Assembly (NCBI GenBank): GCA_002633025.1
Contig: NMRB01001235.1
Location: forward strand, 128,744 to 192,743
Length of the DNA stretch: 64,000 bases
From: Notospermus geniculatus
Lineage: Eukaryota > Nemertea > Pilidiophora > Heteronemertea > Lineidae
Reading direction: 5' to 3'
The notes beneath the pieces were generated by a model. The model was not told the origin of the DNA, ran no database searches, and saw only the letters and a list, made by a program, of their open reading frames with translations. The position numbers were made by a program, and so were the translations under genes. This document shows, one piece after another, positions 54,036-64,000 of the stretch (positions are counted from its first letter, which is position 1; the number at the start of each line of letters is the position of its first letter).

Positions 54036-54305
54036 AGGGAGCCATTCTGATCAATTGGTTACATATACCATGCAATCACTGATAGGCCACTATCATATCA
54101 TTTGGCTGATAAATCTCATGTCTCGTATGAATGTGTAGTCTCTAAATGGATACATGACCGCCGATATGAGTTTCAAGTTACCATATGGATTTCTGAAAGC
54201 ATCTCCTATCACTAATAATCAGCGCGGCATTACACCTCAACTTTCACTTAGGCCAAGTAAGGACAGAGTAAGCAATGCTTGTGTTTCTCTCACCTTGGTA
54301 CACAA
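54036..54305. other. Stretch without recognisable feature
   Basis: Nothing supported. Confidence 0.4.
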
Positions 54306-54770
54306 TTAGCGTGTTCGTTTACTTGCCTGGGCCTCCCCGGAGTAAATTTCTGAGCGACCGTCGCGCATGCTCAATAAAGCCACATTCACGAACGCTGTTG
54401 GGTCTCACCCGTGTAAGTTTGCACCACGTGATCAGGCAAACTGACGGCAAGCAATGGCACTGACACACCAGCAGACGACATGGACGACCAGAAGATGTAA
54501 GTCGCCCTAGCAGCAATTTTATCCTCCCTATCTGCATCTATAGTTGCATGCTAACCATTATTTATATCCAGTTTGGGTAAAAATGGTGGATTCGGCACGT
54601 TCGACGCCATTGTGTTGAAAGGCATTCTGGGATACTTCCCCCAACTAATCACCTCGGCGAGGTGATTACTTCGGGCAGGCCCGACAGACCCCAGATCATG
54701 ACGTCACACGAAAAAGAACGCCGATGGGTCTCACCCAGGTGAGGCCCAGGCAAGTAAACGAACACGCTAA
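54306..54770. mobile_element. 465-bp element with TTAGCGTGTTCGTTTACTTG ends
   Basis: Ends TTAGCGTGTTCGTTTACTTG then CCTGGGCCT, and right AGGCCCAGG then CAAGTAAACGAACACGCTAA: about 29 bp perfect. Inside are TGGGTCTCACCCGTG and TGGGTCTCACCCAGG in the same orientation and a hairpin AATCACCTC-GGC-GAGGTGATT (54647-54667). Higher CpG than the flanks. Non-autonomous DNA element likely. Confidence 0.85.
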
Positions 54771-54844
54771 AGGTACTGCCACACTAAAGTAATTCTCAAA
54801 ACGTCCTGTCCGGTCCTAAAAATCGTAAAATGTGGTTGGCTACC

Positions 54845-54994
54845 AATGGGGATCAGAGTGCAGCACATCGTAACCATGTCCTATACAATGGACTCCCTTT
54901 GTGTGGGAAATTGATCAGGACCTGAATGTCACTTTCATTTCAATAGTTTTAACCACTAGTGACACCTATTGAGGCAGTGAGTTATCGTCCTCAT
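54845..54994 (+). mobile_element. MITE-like element, AATGGGGATCC family, copy 4
   Basis: Starts AATGGGGATCAGAGTGCAGC and ends near TTATCGTCCTCATT; the interior TCCTATACAATGGAC and TAACCACTAGTGACACC match the family. The most diverged of the five, with decayed termini. Confidence 0.75.
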
Positions 54995-55078
54995 TGACAC
55001 ACCATTCTTTGCATTGGAGTGCGGCTGACGAACAACTGTCAATAGATGATCGACCACTGGCATGGTTGCCAACTACTC

Positions 55079-55196
55079 CATGGCTGGTATTCATAAAAGT
55101 TAGCAAATGCTTTTACTTAAGATTTGCACAGCAGTGTCCAATGTAAATGTACTACAAAAGTAAAAGCATTTGCTAGCTTTTATAAATATCAGCCAT
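55079..55196. mobile_element. Foldback of the AGTAAAAGCATTTGCTAG family
   Basis: Left ATGGCTGGTATTCATAAAAG then TTAGCAAATGCTTTTACTT; right AAGTAAAAGCATTTGCTAG then CTTTTATAAATATCAGCCAT. Same arms as 45677-45796 but different outermost bases. Confidence 0.85.
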
Positions 55197-57116
55197 TGGT
55201 TCACCCTCGTGTTGATTTTGGCAATGAAAGTCTGCAAACCAAAGTTCGAAAATTTAGACTAGCAAAACCATTTACTTTAGTCGTAAGTGTAGTCACCAGT
55301 GGGGCTTTAACTTGCAACAGCGACCAAAGTGATTATCATTTATTGACTAATTCACTCGGCAGCAATTTACTCCTCTTTGATCTTCTCGGTGTGGTTATTT
55401 GCATAAGTCATACAACGTTAGATGCCTGCCAGCTTACTTGGTTCATCTCATTTAAGCATTCTATTTGATTTAAAATTGAGATCTTAACTGTATAGACGAC
55501 AGCTTTGTGGCAACATCTCATTTTCAACTTTTTTTAAAAACATTTGATGTTTCTCATTTCAGTATGCATTCAAGATTTCAGTGTTGACGTTTGCTGTTGA
55601 TTGTTAGGAAAATCTCTTTTTTGTTGCTGTTCAAATTGTTACTGAACGTAACATTCTGGATTGGCTGTCAAATGTACCGCAAATTAGGGTAAGGTAGCCT
55701 ATCTTGGTCTTCGATTGATAGACACCAGAAACCAATTCCTCAGAAAAATCCCAGACACCAGTGAGACTTCCTTGAGGAAGATTTTCTTTGAAAATCCTAA
55801 AGAGATTTTTTTGGTGACGACGAAGTCATGAAAAGACTCGTGCCGATATGGAGTATTTCCTTGCAGAGGACCAAATTGTGCAACATTCATGGTATATCTT
55901 TAGCCAAGGGCAGTTAACCATTGATGTTACTCATGCAATTAAAAAATGGTAAGATATTCTTCCAGCGTTATTTCGAGATAGAGCCATGAGTAGCAACACA
56001 GCAAAGTTAGCAGAGAAGTATTGAGCAATACATGCATGCTCGGTTTTTCTCCTAACTTCGGATGGCCACATAGATTCTACTAGCCTCAAGTTATACCAGT
56101 TTGCCACTTCTATGAACTGTACAATGCACCAAAGCATCTGTTCAATGTTGGTTTTTCAGTACTCTGCTACCAAAAAATCGCCACGTTTTACCGTTTGCTG
56201 CAGGGGCTGTGATAAAAACATGATTTACCATCCATGAACAAATAATGTCCTTTTTTGCTGATGCCAAGTGAAGATGCCAGAGGCACCAGCAATGTGGTGA
56301 AGAAGCAACCAACAGTTTGAGACCTAATGGGAGATGCTCCGAGTACATACAGAAAACCTATTCTGCTGTATTTGCACTAGAAGAGGATACTTCGTATACA
56401 AGTACACCTTAGAAATATTTGATTGAAAGTAAAATTAACTGTCACAGTGAAAAGTTAATCGATGATGACACCACGAAAGCCTCACGAATATGATACCGGT
56501 ACTGCAACATACTATTTTGTCTCATAGCCTGGAGCAATATTCATAAATTTGTCAACCTGTCGTTACATGAGTACTATGTGACACACACAGTAGATGAAGA
56601 AAGGTCACCTTGGCAAAGACAACCAGCTTGACACTCTTCTCTCGCTTGAATGAGACCCAGGAACAGCGTGGTCACTTGTGAGTAGACCCTTCTGTGTGAG
56701 TAAGATGACGACCAATAACCCAAGGGGCAGCGCAGCTGTGAAATACAATCTGACAGATGGATCAAAGCAGCCAGAAGCACCATCATAGAGTAAACAGCAG
56801 CTTGTGATCTAGCCAAGAGCAATGACCAGGAATGACTACTGGCCATACTTCCAAGACTCCTCTCTTCCAGACTGTTCAGGAGCTACTTTATCCACATTCT
56901 TTTCTACCATGTTTTTCAAACAGGGATATTTCCACAGATTGGAAAGAGGCACGCCCGCGAGTGAATTCGTGTTTTTGTTTGTTTGTCATCAGAAAAATCT
57001 AAATGTCTCTTCGCAATAAATGTAGCCAAAACAACTCAACTTCCTCCAGCAGATGATTTCTGAAAGAACCCCTGCTGTGGACTGCGGAACTGACAACACT
57101 TCTATCATTGAGCTTC
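55197..57116. other. Stretch without supported gene
   Basis: About 1.9 kb of apparently unique DNA. A 114-codon frame (55124-55468) starts inside the foldback and a 90-codon minus frame lies at 56574-56846; neither resembles a family I know. TACCGGTA near 56494. Confidence 0.35.
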
Positions 57117-57375
57117 GGGGCCGTCGCAAAATNGAAGCCCACTTCATCTTTTTTGAAAAAATTGACATCACTCTTTTTTGCAGTCTTCAGAAAGGAACAA
57201 GGTTCTGGCTACATGGGCCTACTATGGACTGTATGAGTCAGAGCTGTAAACGTCCCTAGATCGATGAAGCCAATGTCAAGTGCCCACTTCATCTTTTCAA
57301 GGGGCGGAGGGGGGTCAGGGAAAAGATGAAGCCACTTCGTCTTTTTTGGCATCAATGTAGTTTGAGACGGCCCCT
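57117..57375. mobile_element. Foldback/MITE with GGGGCCGTC ends, copy 2
   Basis: The same family as 42104-42447, about 85 bp shorter: left arm truncated after GGGGCCGTCGCAAAAT, right end TTGAGACGGCCCC. The core CAGAAAGGAACAAGGTTCTG and the CTACATGGGCCTACTATGG word are conserved. An ambiguous base lies at 57133. Confidence 0.85.
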
Positions 57376-58125
57376 TACAGTGTTATGACAGAAGTTGACA
57401 GGAGATGGGATACCTGAATTCATCTTCACCAATGGCAGCGAGAAACCTTCTGGTGTGATCTTGACGGCGATAAAATCTCTGATCACTGCATAAGAAATGG
57501 TGAAGATGAACGAGGGCTGAGAATGGAAGAGTGTGATTTAAACCTGTCACAAATCAGACCACTGATGAATACTCCTCGTGCAAGAGTGCTAATTTGCATC
57601 GTACATCAATCACCATTTGGATGTCATCTGATAGCTCAATGCTAATTTGGGTTAGCACACACAGTACGTAGCAATGCTAGATGGAGCATAAACATGAACA
57701 CGTTCGCTTTTTTACAGACATGATCAATGGCTTCCCATTTTCATGCAGTATTGATGAGAAATATTCAGAAGTGGACACGGACACTCAGGTTCATTTTTGG
57801 AGACTTGTCATACATTATTTTTTTTTAAATGAGTCACATGGATATTACAAGACACACTGGTGTGACGTACTTGGAGAAAAACCTGATCGCTTGATGAGCA
57901 TTTTTGGCTACACCAGCGACTAAGGATACCGATGCATACGACAAAATCTCAAATATGAAGTAGAGATGTGCTGGCCTACTACCAAAAATAAAGATGTCAA
58001 TTTTTGATACTACGCAGGTTTAATGAAAGATTCCGTCACACAGGCATGTAGTTTATTTTAAGAATTCCTGTTGGTTTAAAAGATAGACTACTAATGGTGT
58101 ATGTTACGATGTCAACAAACATAAA
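57376..58125. other. Stretch without supported gene
   Basis: An 80-codon plus frame at 57681-57923 has mixed, non-repetitive composition but no similarity that I know. Confidence 0.35.
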
Positions 58126-58222
58126 ATTCATAAAACTACTTCAGTCTCTATGTGTGACACTTATCCTTTGTCCAACACAAAAGATAAGTATTACACTTTG
58201 ACTTAAGTATGTTTATGAATAT
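58126..58222. mobile_element. Degenerate foldback with ATTCATAAA ends
   Basis: ATTCATAAAACTACTT, GTGTGACACTTATCCTTT pairs imperfectly with AAAGATAAGTATTACAC and GACTTAAGTATGTTTATGAAT. Resembles in layout the CATAAA-ended foldbacks at 9107 and 38914. Confidence 0.5.
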
Positions 58223-59320
58223 GGACACAGAGGAAGATTTTCGCCCAAGTTCATTGTAATGGGCAGTACTTATCACCCTCCATTCGCGATTTGATGGTAT
58301 TGTGATCAAAGTGCCAAGCACACACCCAGAGAGATTGCTCCCTCAGCCGAGAACAAGTTAGTCAATGCAAGGGTTCGCGATGCACAAGTAGTTGATATAC
58401 TGCAGCAAATCATCGAGTGGAGCAGAAAGTTACAAAGTTGAGTAGCCTATCCTGAAGAAAAAGAAACAGGCCACCATGGTAACCCACTTGCTATGGATCT
58501 TGATATTCAATCAAGGAAGTTTTACAAGATTTCATGCCCTGGGAAAAGCAGCTTATTTTCATCACTTTATGTGATTGGGCACATTGTCTTATTTTTTCTC
58601 AGCCATGCATCACTTGAATTGGTCAGCGGCCGGAATAGAGCTAAACCTGTTGATGGGAATGGTAACAAATTTATTTGGTCGGTGGCCCATCACCATCAGG
58701 TGCTCACTCATATTGGGGATAAATTGACTTCTGTTTTTGCACTGATAAATCGATGAAAGAATTTCGGTTACGAATTTTTTTTCACCTTGGTTGGTGGTTG
58801 TCTCCTTTAGGTGTTGAACAACGACAGTAAGTTCCTGATGGAATTATCCTCACAACTTAGGGTCCTGGTTATGTTATTTTGCCATTTGATCAAGAAATTC
58901 TGTAGTCCATTTAATTTCCCAAACTAAATTGAAAGTAATGTGCACAGGAAATTGCCTATAGAAAGTCTGATGTATTGAACAGAGTTCACTTGATCGAATG
59001 ACAACAACACTCAGTAGCAGCATTAAATGGATTTGTAAGCTCTGAACCGGCTGGGTCACCAATAATATAAGCAATTTGTGATGTTCATGCACAGGACTTA
59101 AGTGGTGAGTCACGAAAAAATCACGAATGACTTCATCAATAAAGTTATTTCGGACTTCGATCAGCCAAGCATGCCCATTGAGGAAATAGATGTACATCCA
59201 TCGATCACAGCACCTTGTTATTAATCGACAATGACTTTATGGTAATAATTACCTTTCTTTTACATTTATTTTCATTGAAAGTGGACACCTGATGGGATTT
59301 CAAGTTGTATGTGACGCAAT
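58223..59320. other. Stretch without supported gene
   Basis: Frames of 87 codons (plus, 58493-58756) and 107 codons (minus, 58874-59197) have no recognisable product. No repeats seen. Confidence 0.35.
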
Positions 59321-59530
59321 GGGCCGTATGCATAAAAATGAAACATTTACTTCTAGCAAAAGCAAAAAGTAAAAGCAGTTGCTAGGAGTCAAAAGTAAAA
59401 GTAAAAGCAATTACTTGGTTTCAAATGCTTTTTTAGCAAAAGCATTTACTTTTGGTTTTATGCATACGGATGGAAGAAATTGCTTCAATTTTGAAGTAAA
59501 AAGCATTTGCTTTTTTTATGCATATGGCCC
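59321..59530. mobile_element. Compound foldback with GGGCCGTATGCATAAAA ends, AGTAAAAGCA interior
   Basis: Outer ends GGGCCGTATGCATAAAA and TTTTTATGCATATGGCCC, with a third internal end TTTTATGCATACGG near 59455-59470. The interior is made of AGCAAAAGCA, AGTAAAAGCA and TTGCTTTT words. Looks like two overlapping elements of the same family. Confidence 0.7.
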
Positions 59531-60172
59531 ATTGAAGTGGTAGTCATTTGAAAAACTACACATCATGATCAATTACCAGTAATGGGAACGCAACAGGAAT
59601 AGGATATGTTCATTTTTCACCACTCTTCAGTAATTCTCCCTTCTCTCATGATTACTTAAATCTCATTTTGACTGTATACTTCAATCATGTTGAAACACTT
59701 TGGGGGGGGGGGTCATTGCGGCATCATCTCAACAGAAACCAGACAGTTCTAACTTCAGCAGTACACCACAACACATACGATTGCCAAAAGTAAGGAACAG
59801 GGAGAAAGATCAAAGTAGCAATTGGCAGATCAACTATAAGCCAGATGAGTGGAAAAGCGTCAATTCGTTCAAGCAAAAAAGTAAAATCTGCTTCAATGAC
59901 ACAGGGGGATTTCATAGAGCAAGAAGTTAACTGAAGCAGTTTGTTTGATTGACAGGTTATGACTCAGTCTCTAGGAATCAATGTCCATCACATAAAATCC
60001 ATAATTGACCTGAGAAATCTCCCTAAAAAGAAGAACCAATGCTGAATCACTGCTTTTTTGTAAAACATTCTGGGAGATGGTTGCATGAGGTCCAGACAAA
60101 GATTACCAGTGAAGGTAATTTTATGTGAAAATGAATTAAATCTCATGGGTAAAAGTCAACCTGTCGGATTTT
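59531..60172. other. Stretch without supported gene
   Basis: A G run near 59701-59711 and a lone TAGGGAG-type end (GAAATCTCCCTA at about 60014-60026). A 76-codon plus frame has no known similarity. Confidence 0.4.
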
Positions 60173-60334
60173 CAATGGGGACCGTTACCTACTGCCTCAA
60201 TAGGTGTCACTAGTGGTTAAATCTATTGAAATGAAATTGACATCCCGGTCCTGATCAATTTCCCACACAAAAGGCGCCCATTGTATAGGACCTGGTTTCG
60301 GTGTGCTGCCCTCTATCATTGCTAGAATCCCCAT
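60173..60334 (-). mobile_element. MITE-like element, AATGGGGATCC family, copy 5 (inverted)
   Basis: Ends AATGGGGACCGTTACC and GCTAGAATCCCCAT; the interior matches 33591-33752 closely, including TGATCAATTTCCCACACAAA. Confidence 0.85.
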
Positions 60335-60604
60335 CAGAGACCTTACATCAGACAATACTCTCGGCAACACACGTGTTCGGAAACTAAATTGACTACAGAA
60401 CATGATAGTGACATAGGAAGGACACACCAGAACTCTTCCACCTGTGAATCATGACAGGCCACTCGTCTTCATTTTCAGAAACTAAGCCAGCAATCTGACA
60501 AGGCTGCAACTTGTCGTCATTGACCATCACCTATCTCATCTTACACCAATTCAAGCATTCACCTTATAAAGTTTTACCTCGGCACCATCCAGAAGAGTAA
60601 ACCC

Positions 60605-60704
60605 CATCCTCCCACAGCAGGGCTTTGGTCTCGTTCCTCTTCATACACTCGCACACAAAGTGGATGAAGAGGAGCGAGGTAAAAACCTCTGCTGTGGGAG
60701 GATG
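60605..60704. repeat. 100-bp palindrome with CATCCTCCCACAGCAG ends
   Basis: CATCCTCCCACAGCAG and CTCG-TTCCTCTTCAT pair with ATGAAGAGGAGCGAG and CTGCTGTGGGAGGATG around a 19-nt loop. The outer AGTAAACCC is repeated directly on both sides (AGAGTAAACCC at 60593 and GAGTAAACCC at 60703). Confidence 0.85.
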
Positions 60705-61284
60705 AGTAAACCCATATCGCCAATGACGGGCCACCCATCCCTGCCCTAAGACGATATCCAAGGACTCTTGGAAGCATTCTTCACAGACCTAATAAAGCGA
60801 ATCAACACTGAAATAGGCTGCATATAAGATATGGGAATTAACCAGGATTTTCCACAGTTTCTTCGATAATCACAACATGGGGAACCAGTCTGTAATTTCA
60901 GCACCCTAACTCCCTAGGCTAAGTTTCCTTTATCGCATTACTTGAAACTAATTTTGACTTTGCACTTACAAATGAACCAATAATGGTGTGACAAAAGTCT
61001 GAATCTTATCCCATTCTTGTGATGCTACTTGCCGGCGATGTGATAACATGTCATAAGCCGCCAAGGAAGTCGTAGCTCTTAGCGACATACTTAACCCCAT
61101 TTTCTCTAATAGGCTGCTATGACAGGAGTAATTTATGTTAGGGAGAGAAATTGATAGTTCTTAGGGTTCTCAGGCGGGAAAGAGCCACAGCATGCCACGC
61201 CTAACTGGATTCCTACAGTATCGCTATGGTATTTGGTTCATCTTCTTACCAATGACCTTTTTGGAGTTACACGGCAGAAAATGT
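60705..61284. other. Stretch without recognisable feature
   Basis: Nothing supported. Confidence 0.4.
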
Positions 61285-61956
61285 TATAAGAGGATTGCCT
61301 TATATGAAAAGTGGCCAGTTTTTACATTATTGTGAGCTTCTCTCACGATTAGGACTTTGGGAGACGGCATCTCACACCAGTCCACACCTGGAGCAAAATG
61401 AGCTGCTGGAATGTGATCGAAGACAAGTGAACATGTCATGCGATTGAAGGATGTCACGTCTTAGCCGGCCTAACCCTATAACATGATGACCCCAAAGGCA
61501 GCAGAACACTGCACGTTGACAGTTAGGTTTATCAGCGGAGCCCAGAGCCAATGAAGAGGCTGGTTCAGTAATGCAGGGGTAAGGTCAAGATGTCAACACC
61601 TCTTAATAATACTTCAGTCAGTTCTGAGTCTATGTGGAGGGACAGAAACTGGCAATGACTTGGCATTTTTTTAGCAAAGCGAAAAAAAGGATGGCAGTTG
61701 CTCTATCTCTCCCTATGCCCTTTCGTCCACAGCTTGAAGGTTATATTATCAGCACACATATATACTAAAATCCACCGTAAAAGCCAATTTCAAAGTATAA
61801 TGAATAGGGGAAACTTATTCATAAAGCCCCCGCAACTTCAGGACTGCTAACTATTGTCCGTTTGCGGCCAACCTATTGTTCACTATCAGGCTGACAAAGG
61901 ATTGTGGGAGGACTTGTGTCCACCCTTAAAATGTCGGGGGCTTTGTGAATAAGGGC
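61285..61956 (+). repeat. Direct duplication, unit 1, ending in a TTCATAAAGC-family element
   Basis: From ATAAGAGGATTGCCTTATAT onward it recurs 773 bp downstream (62058-62789). The last 144 bp (61813-61956) are an inverted repeat: CTTATTCATAAAGCCCCCG and CGGGGGCTTTGTGAATAAG, with CTATTGTTCACTATCAGGC inside. Confidence 0.9.
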
Positions 61957-61970
61957 ACGGCAAGGGACCT

Positions 61971-62033
61971 AAAGGCCTGTCTACACGATCATACATTTGT
62001 TCAAAACATCATCATACATTTGTATGATGATGT
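61971..62033 (+). repeat. Left arm of a split foldback
   Basis: AAAGGCCTGTCTACACGATC then ATACATTTGTTCAAAACATC and ATCATACATTTGT. The complementary arm is at 63211-63273, 1.18 kb away, with duplicated sequence between. Confidence 0.85.
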
Positions 62034-62057
62034 CCAAGCTTGTGTGTCGATTTCTGT

Positions 62058-62789
62058 CATAAGAGGATTGCCTCATATGAAAAGTGGCCAGTTTTTACAT
62101 TATTGTGAGCTTCTCTCACGATTAGGACTTTGGGAGACGGCATCTCACACCAGTCCACACCTGGAGCCAAATGAAATGCTGGAATGTGATCGAAGACAAG
62201 TGAACATGTCATGCGATTGAAGGATGTCACGTCTTAGCCGGCCTAACCCTATAACATGATGACCCCAAAGGCAGCAGAACACTGCACGTTGACAGTTAGG
62301 TTTATCAGCGCAGCCCAGAGCCAATGAAGAGGCTGGTTCAGTAATGCAGGGGTAAGGTCAAGATGTCAACACCTCTTATTAATACTTCTGTCAGTTCTGG
62401 AGAGTGTATGTGGAGGGACAGAAACTGGTAACGACTTGGCATTTTTTAGCAAAGCGAAAAAAGGGATGGCAGACTTGCTATATCTCCCTATGCCCTTTCG
62501 TCCACAGCCTGAAGATTAACAATAGCCACGTCACTTCTTTACATTGACTCCGACCTTTTAATATTATCAGCACACATATATACTAAAATCCAGCGTAAAA
62601 CCCAATTTTAAAGTATAATGAATAGGGAGGGACCTTATTCATAAAGCCCACGTAACTTCAGGACTGCTAACTTTGTCCATTTGCGGCCAACCTATTGTTC
62701 ACTATCAGGCTGACAAAGGATTGTGTGAGGATTTTAGCACAAAGTGACACGAGGATTTTACCCTTAAAGTTCGGGTGCTTTGGGGCCTT
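62058..62789 (+). repeat. Direct duplication, unit 2
   Basis: The counterpart of 61285-61956, with about 40 bp extra near 62520-62560 and a decayed terminal element (CTTATTCATAAAGCCCACG at 62635; the other end disrupted at about 62785). Confidence 0.9.
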
Positions 62790-62913
62790 TAGGGAGTTTT
62801 CGCAAAGCCACCGAAACGCCAACGCCAACGCCAACGCCAATCCCACTGTTCGACACCGAACAAAAGGATTGACGTTCGCGTTGGCATTTCGGGGGCTTTG
62901 CTAAAACTTTCTA
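62790..62913. mobile_element. Foldback with TAGGGAGTTTTCGCAAAGCC ends and CCAACG microsatellite
   Basis: Left TAGGGAGTTTTCGCAAAGCC then ACCGAAACGCCAACG; right CGTTGGCATTTCGGGGGC then TTTGCTAAAACTTTCTA. CCAACG hexamers repeat about four times near 62818-62841. Shares TAGGGAG-N-TTTCGCAAA with 32523-32916. Confidence 0.75.
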
Positions 62914-63002
62914 TTCACAAAGCGCCCGTAACTTTAAGAGTACGTTTATCCTTTGTCAGGCTGATAGTGAACAACAGGTCGCCCGGAAATGGACAATAGT
63001 TT
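62914..63002 (+). repeat. TTCACAAAGC-family repeat
   Basis: TTCACAAAGCGCCCGTAAC, CTTTGTCAGGCTGATAGTG and ATGGACAATAGTTTACGC, as at 2128 and 38351. It continues directly into the duplicated unit that starts at 63003. Confidence 0.7.
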
Positions 63003-63182
63003 ACGCACTCTGTAAAATTACGAGAGTTTCTGGAACCATGGAGAAAATCCCATGCGTGTTGTTGAATTTCTCCGTGTCTGTTTGGAGAACCGGTAGCTTT
63101 GATGATGTTGCCCAAATAAAAGAAGCACCAACTTGAGCAACCAGCAAACACTGACAGTCCAACACAAAGTGACACTTATTTA
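63003..63182 (+). repeat. Direct duplication of about 180 bp, unit 1
   Basis: From ACGCACTCTGTAAAATTACG to GACACTTATTTA. Recurs at 63294-63479 with a few changes and one small insertion; the space between holds the right arm of the split foldback. Confidence 0.9.
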
Positions 63183-63210
63183 GCCTACACAATCAAATAT
63201 CTGTCCATGA

Positions 63211-63273
63211 ACATCATCACACAAATGTATGATGATGTTTTGAACAAATGTATGATCGTGTAGACAGGCCTTT
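63211..63273 (-). repeat. Right arm of a split foldback
   Basis: The reverse complement of 61971-62033, ending GTAGACAGGCCTTT. It stands between the two units of the 180-bp duplication. Confidence 0.85.
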
Positions 63274-63293
63274 ATTCACAAAGCGCCCGAAGT

Positions 63294-63479
63294 ACGCACT
63301 CTGTAAAATTACGAGAGCTTCTGGAACCATGAATGTGGAGAATACCCCATGTGTGCTGTTGAATTTCTCCGTGTCTGTTTGGAGAGCCGGTAGCTTTGAT
63401 GATGTTGCCCAAATAAAAGAAGCACCAACTTGAGCAACCAGCAAACACTGACAGTCCAACACAAAGTGACACTTATTTT
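63294..63479 (+). repeat. Direct duplication of about 180 bp, unit 2
   Basis: The counterpart of 63003-63182. The minus-strand frames of 60-86 codons appear in both units because of the duplication. Confidence 0.9.
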
Positions 63480-64000
63480 ACATTAGCTGTCACTTCTTTA
63501 GTGCTGAAGGCCACAGTAAATCCACTTTCCAATTGTCGACTTGACCATGCAAATGCAATATCGAACCAAAGTCCGTCATAAATGTGAGGCATTGGGCAGT
63601 TGGAAAGGAATCTCTGCAATGGCTGTGAGCTCATGCAGATAAACCGACCCAAAACTCAATTTTGTTCCTATTTCATCTCATCTGAAATAGACATATATGA
63701 TTATCTCTAAGCTGCTGCCTCAATTGGATGTTTAATTTCGTACATCGAGAGATGAACGTGCCGATAGAGCTGGAGGGTAGTGCAATTATAGCAAGTTGGA
63801 TTGGAAAGCTCGACAAAGAAATGGCAGAATTGGCTGACGTTGCTACCATTGGATGGGAGTAAATCAATCTTCAATACTGGCATGTGAAGAAATTCTTCTC
63901 AACTCAAATCTCCATGACAAAAGAACTTGCCTGAGGAGAGCACAAAAATAAGAGATAGGCACAAACCTCGTCCTTCAAAAAAAGACCGATTTTTCATTAA
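63480..64000. other. Stretch without recognisable feature
   Basis: Nothing supported; a 64-codon minus frame at 63673-63867 has no known similarity. Confidence 0.4.

Overview
This window looks like non-coding, repeat-dense genomic DNA of a marine invertebrate animal. The basis is: no compact operon-like coding, no open frame above 175 codons, A+T-rich composition, hundreds of short inverted repeats, DNA-transposon relics, a tRNA-like sequence with internal RNA polymerase III boxes, and great abundance of the palindromic octamers TACATGTA and TAGGCCTA. I think an echinoderm, hemichordate, cephalochordate or mollusc is likely, but the window does not settle it. I find no exon or full gene that I can support; the only recognisable coding traces are two decayed transposase fragments (47814-47950 and about 18121-18430, minus strand).

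Layout. 1-10800: foldback (long inverted repeat) elements and MITE-like elements, several nested in one another (855-1201, 1669-2127, 5298-5584, 6293-6610, 7978-8266, 9107-9320), and a perfect 69-nt palindrome at 7231-7299. 10999-29785: a direct tandem duplication of about 9.3-9.5 kb (copy A 10999-20493, copy B 20494-29785). Because the two copies are still nearly identical, each indel between them can be read as a recent event: a TAA-flanked MITE present only in A, palindromes present only in one copy, a B-only segment carrying a tRNA-like sequence, a permuted palindromic array, and repeated 6-bp insertions of CATGTA (once CCGGTA) exactly at TA dinucleotides. 29786-46800: palindromes and minisatellites at 30195-30790, a 394-bp foldback at 32523-32916, a 490-bp direct duplication at 33778-35032, a GGACAAAA array at 36316-36490, a 106-109-bp tandem repeat at 43525-43850 and many foldbacks. 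47303-48120: a TA-flanked Tc1/mariner-type relic with a second, TTAA-flanked element nested inside. 50282-64000: more foldbacks, two 223-bp direct repeats around a 1.07-kb segment (52524-54035), and a cluster of direct and inverted duplications at 61285-63480.

The most interesting signal is the TA-N4-TA octamer system. At least six sites in the A/B comparison differ by a clean hexamer that turns TA into TACATGTA or TACCGGTA, and TACATGTA/TAGGCCTA chains occur elsewhere. The structure (TA + two terminal bases from each end + TA) is what a filled-in excision footprint of a TA-targeting transposon with CA...TG ends would leave. This is inference and needs genome-wide testing.

Single ambiguous bases (N) occur at 122, 4997, 27776 and 57133.
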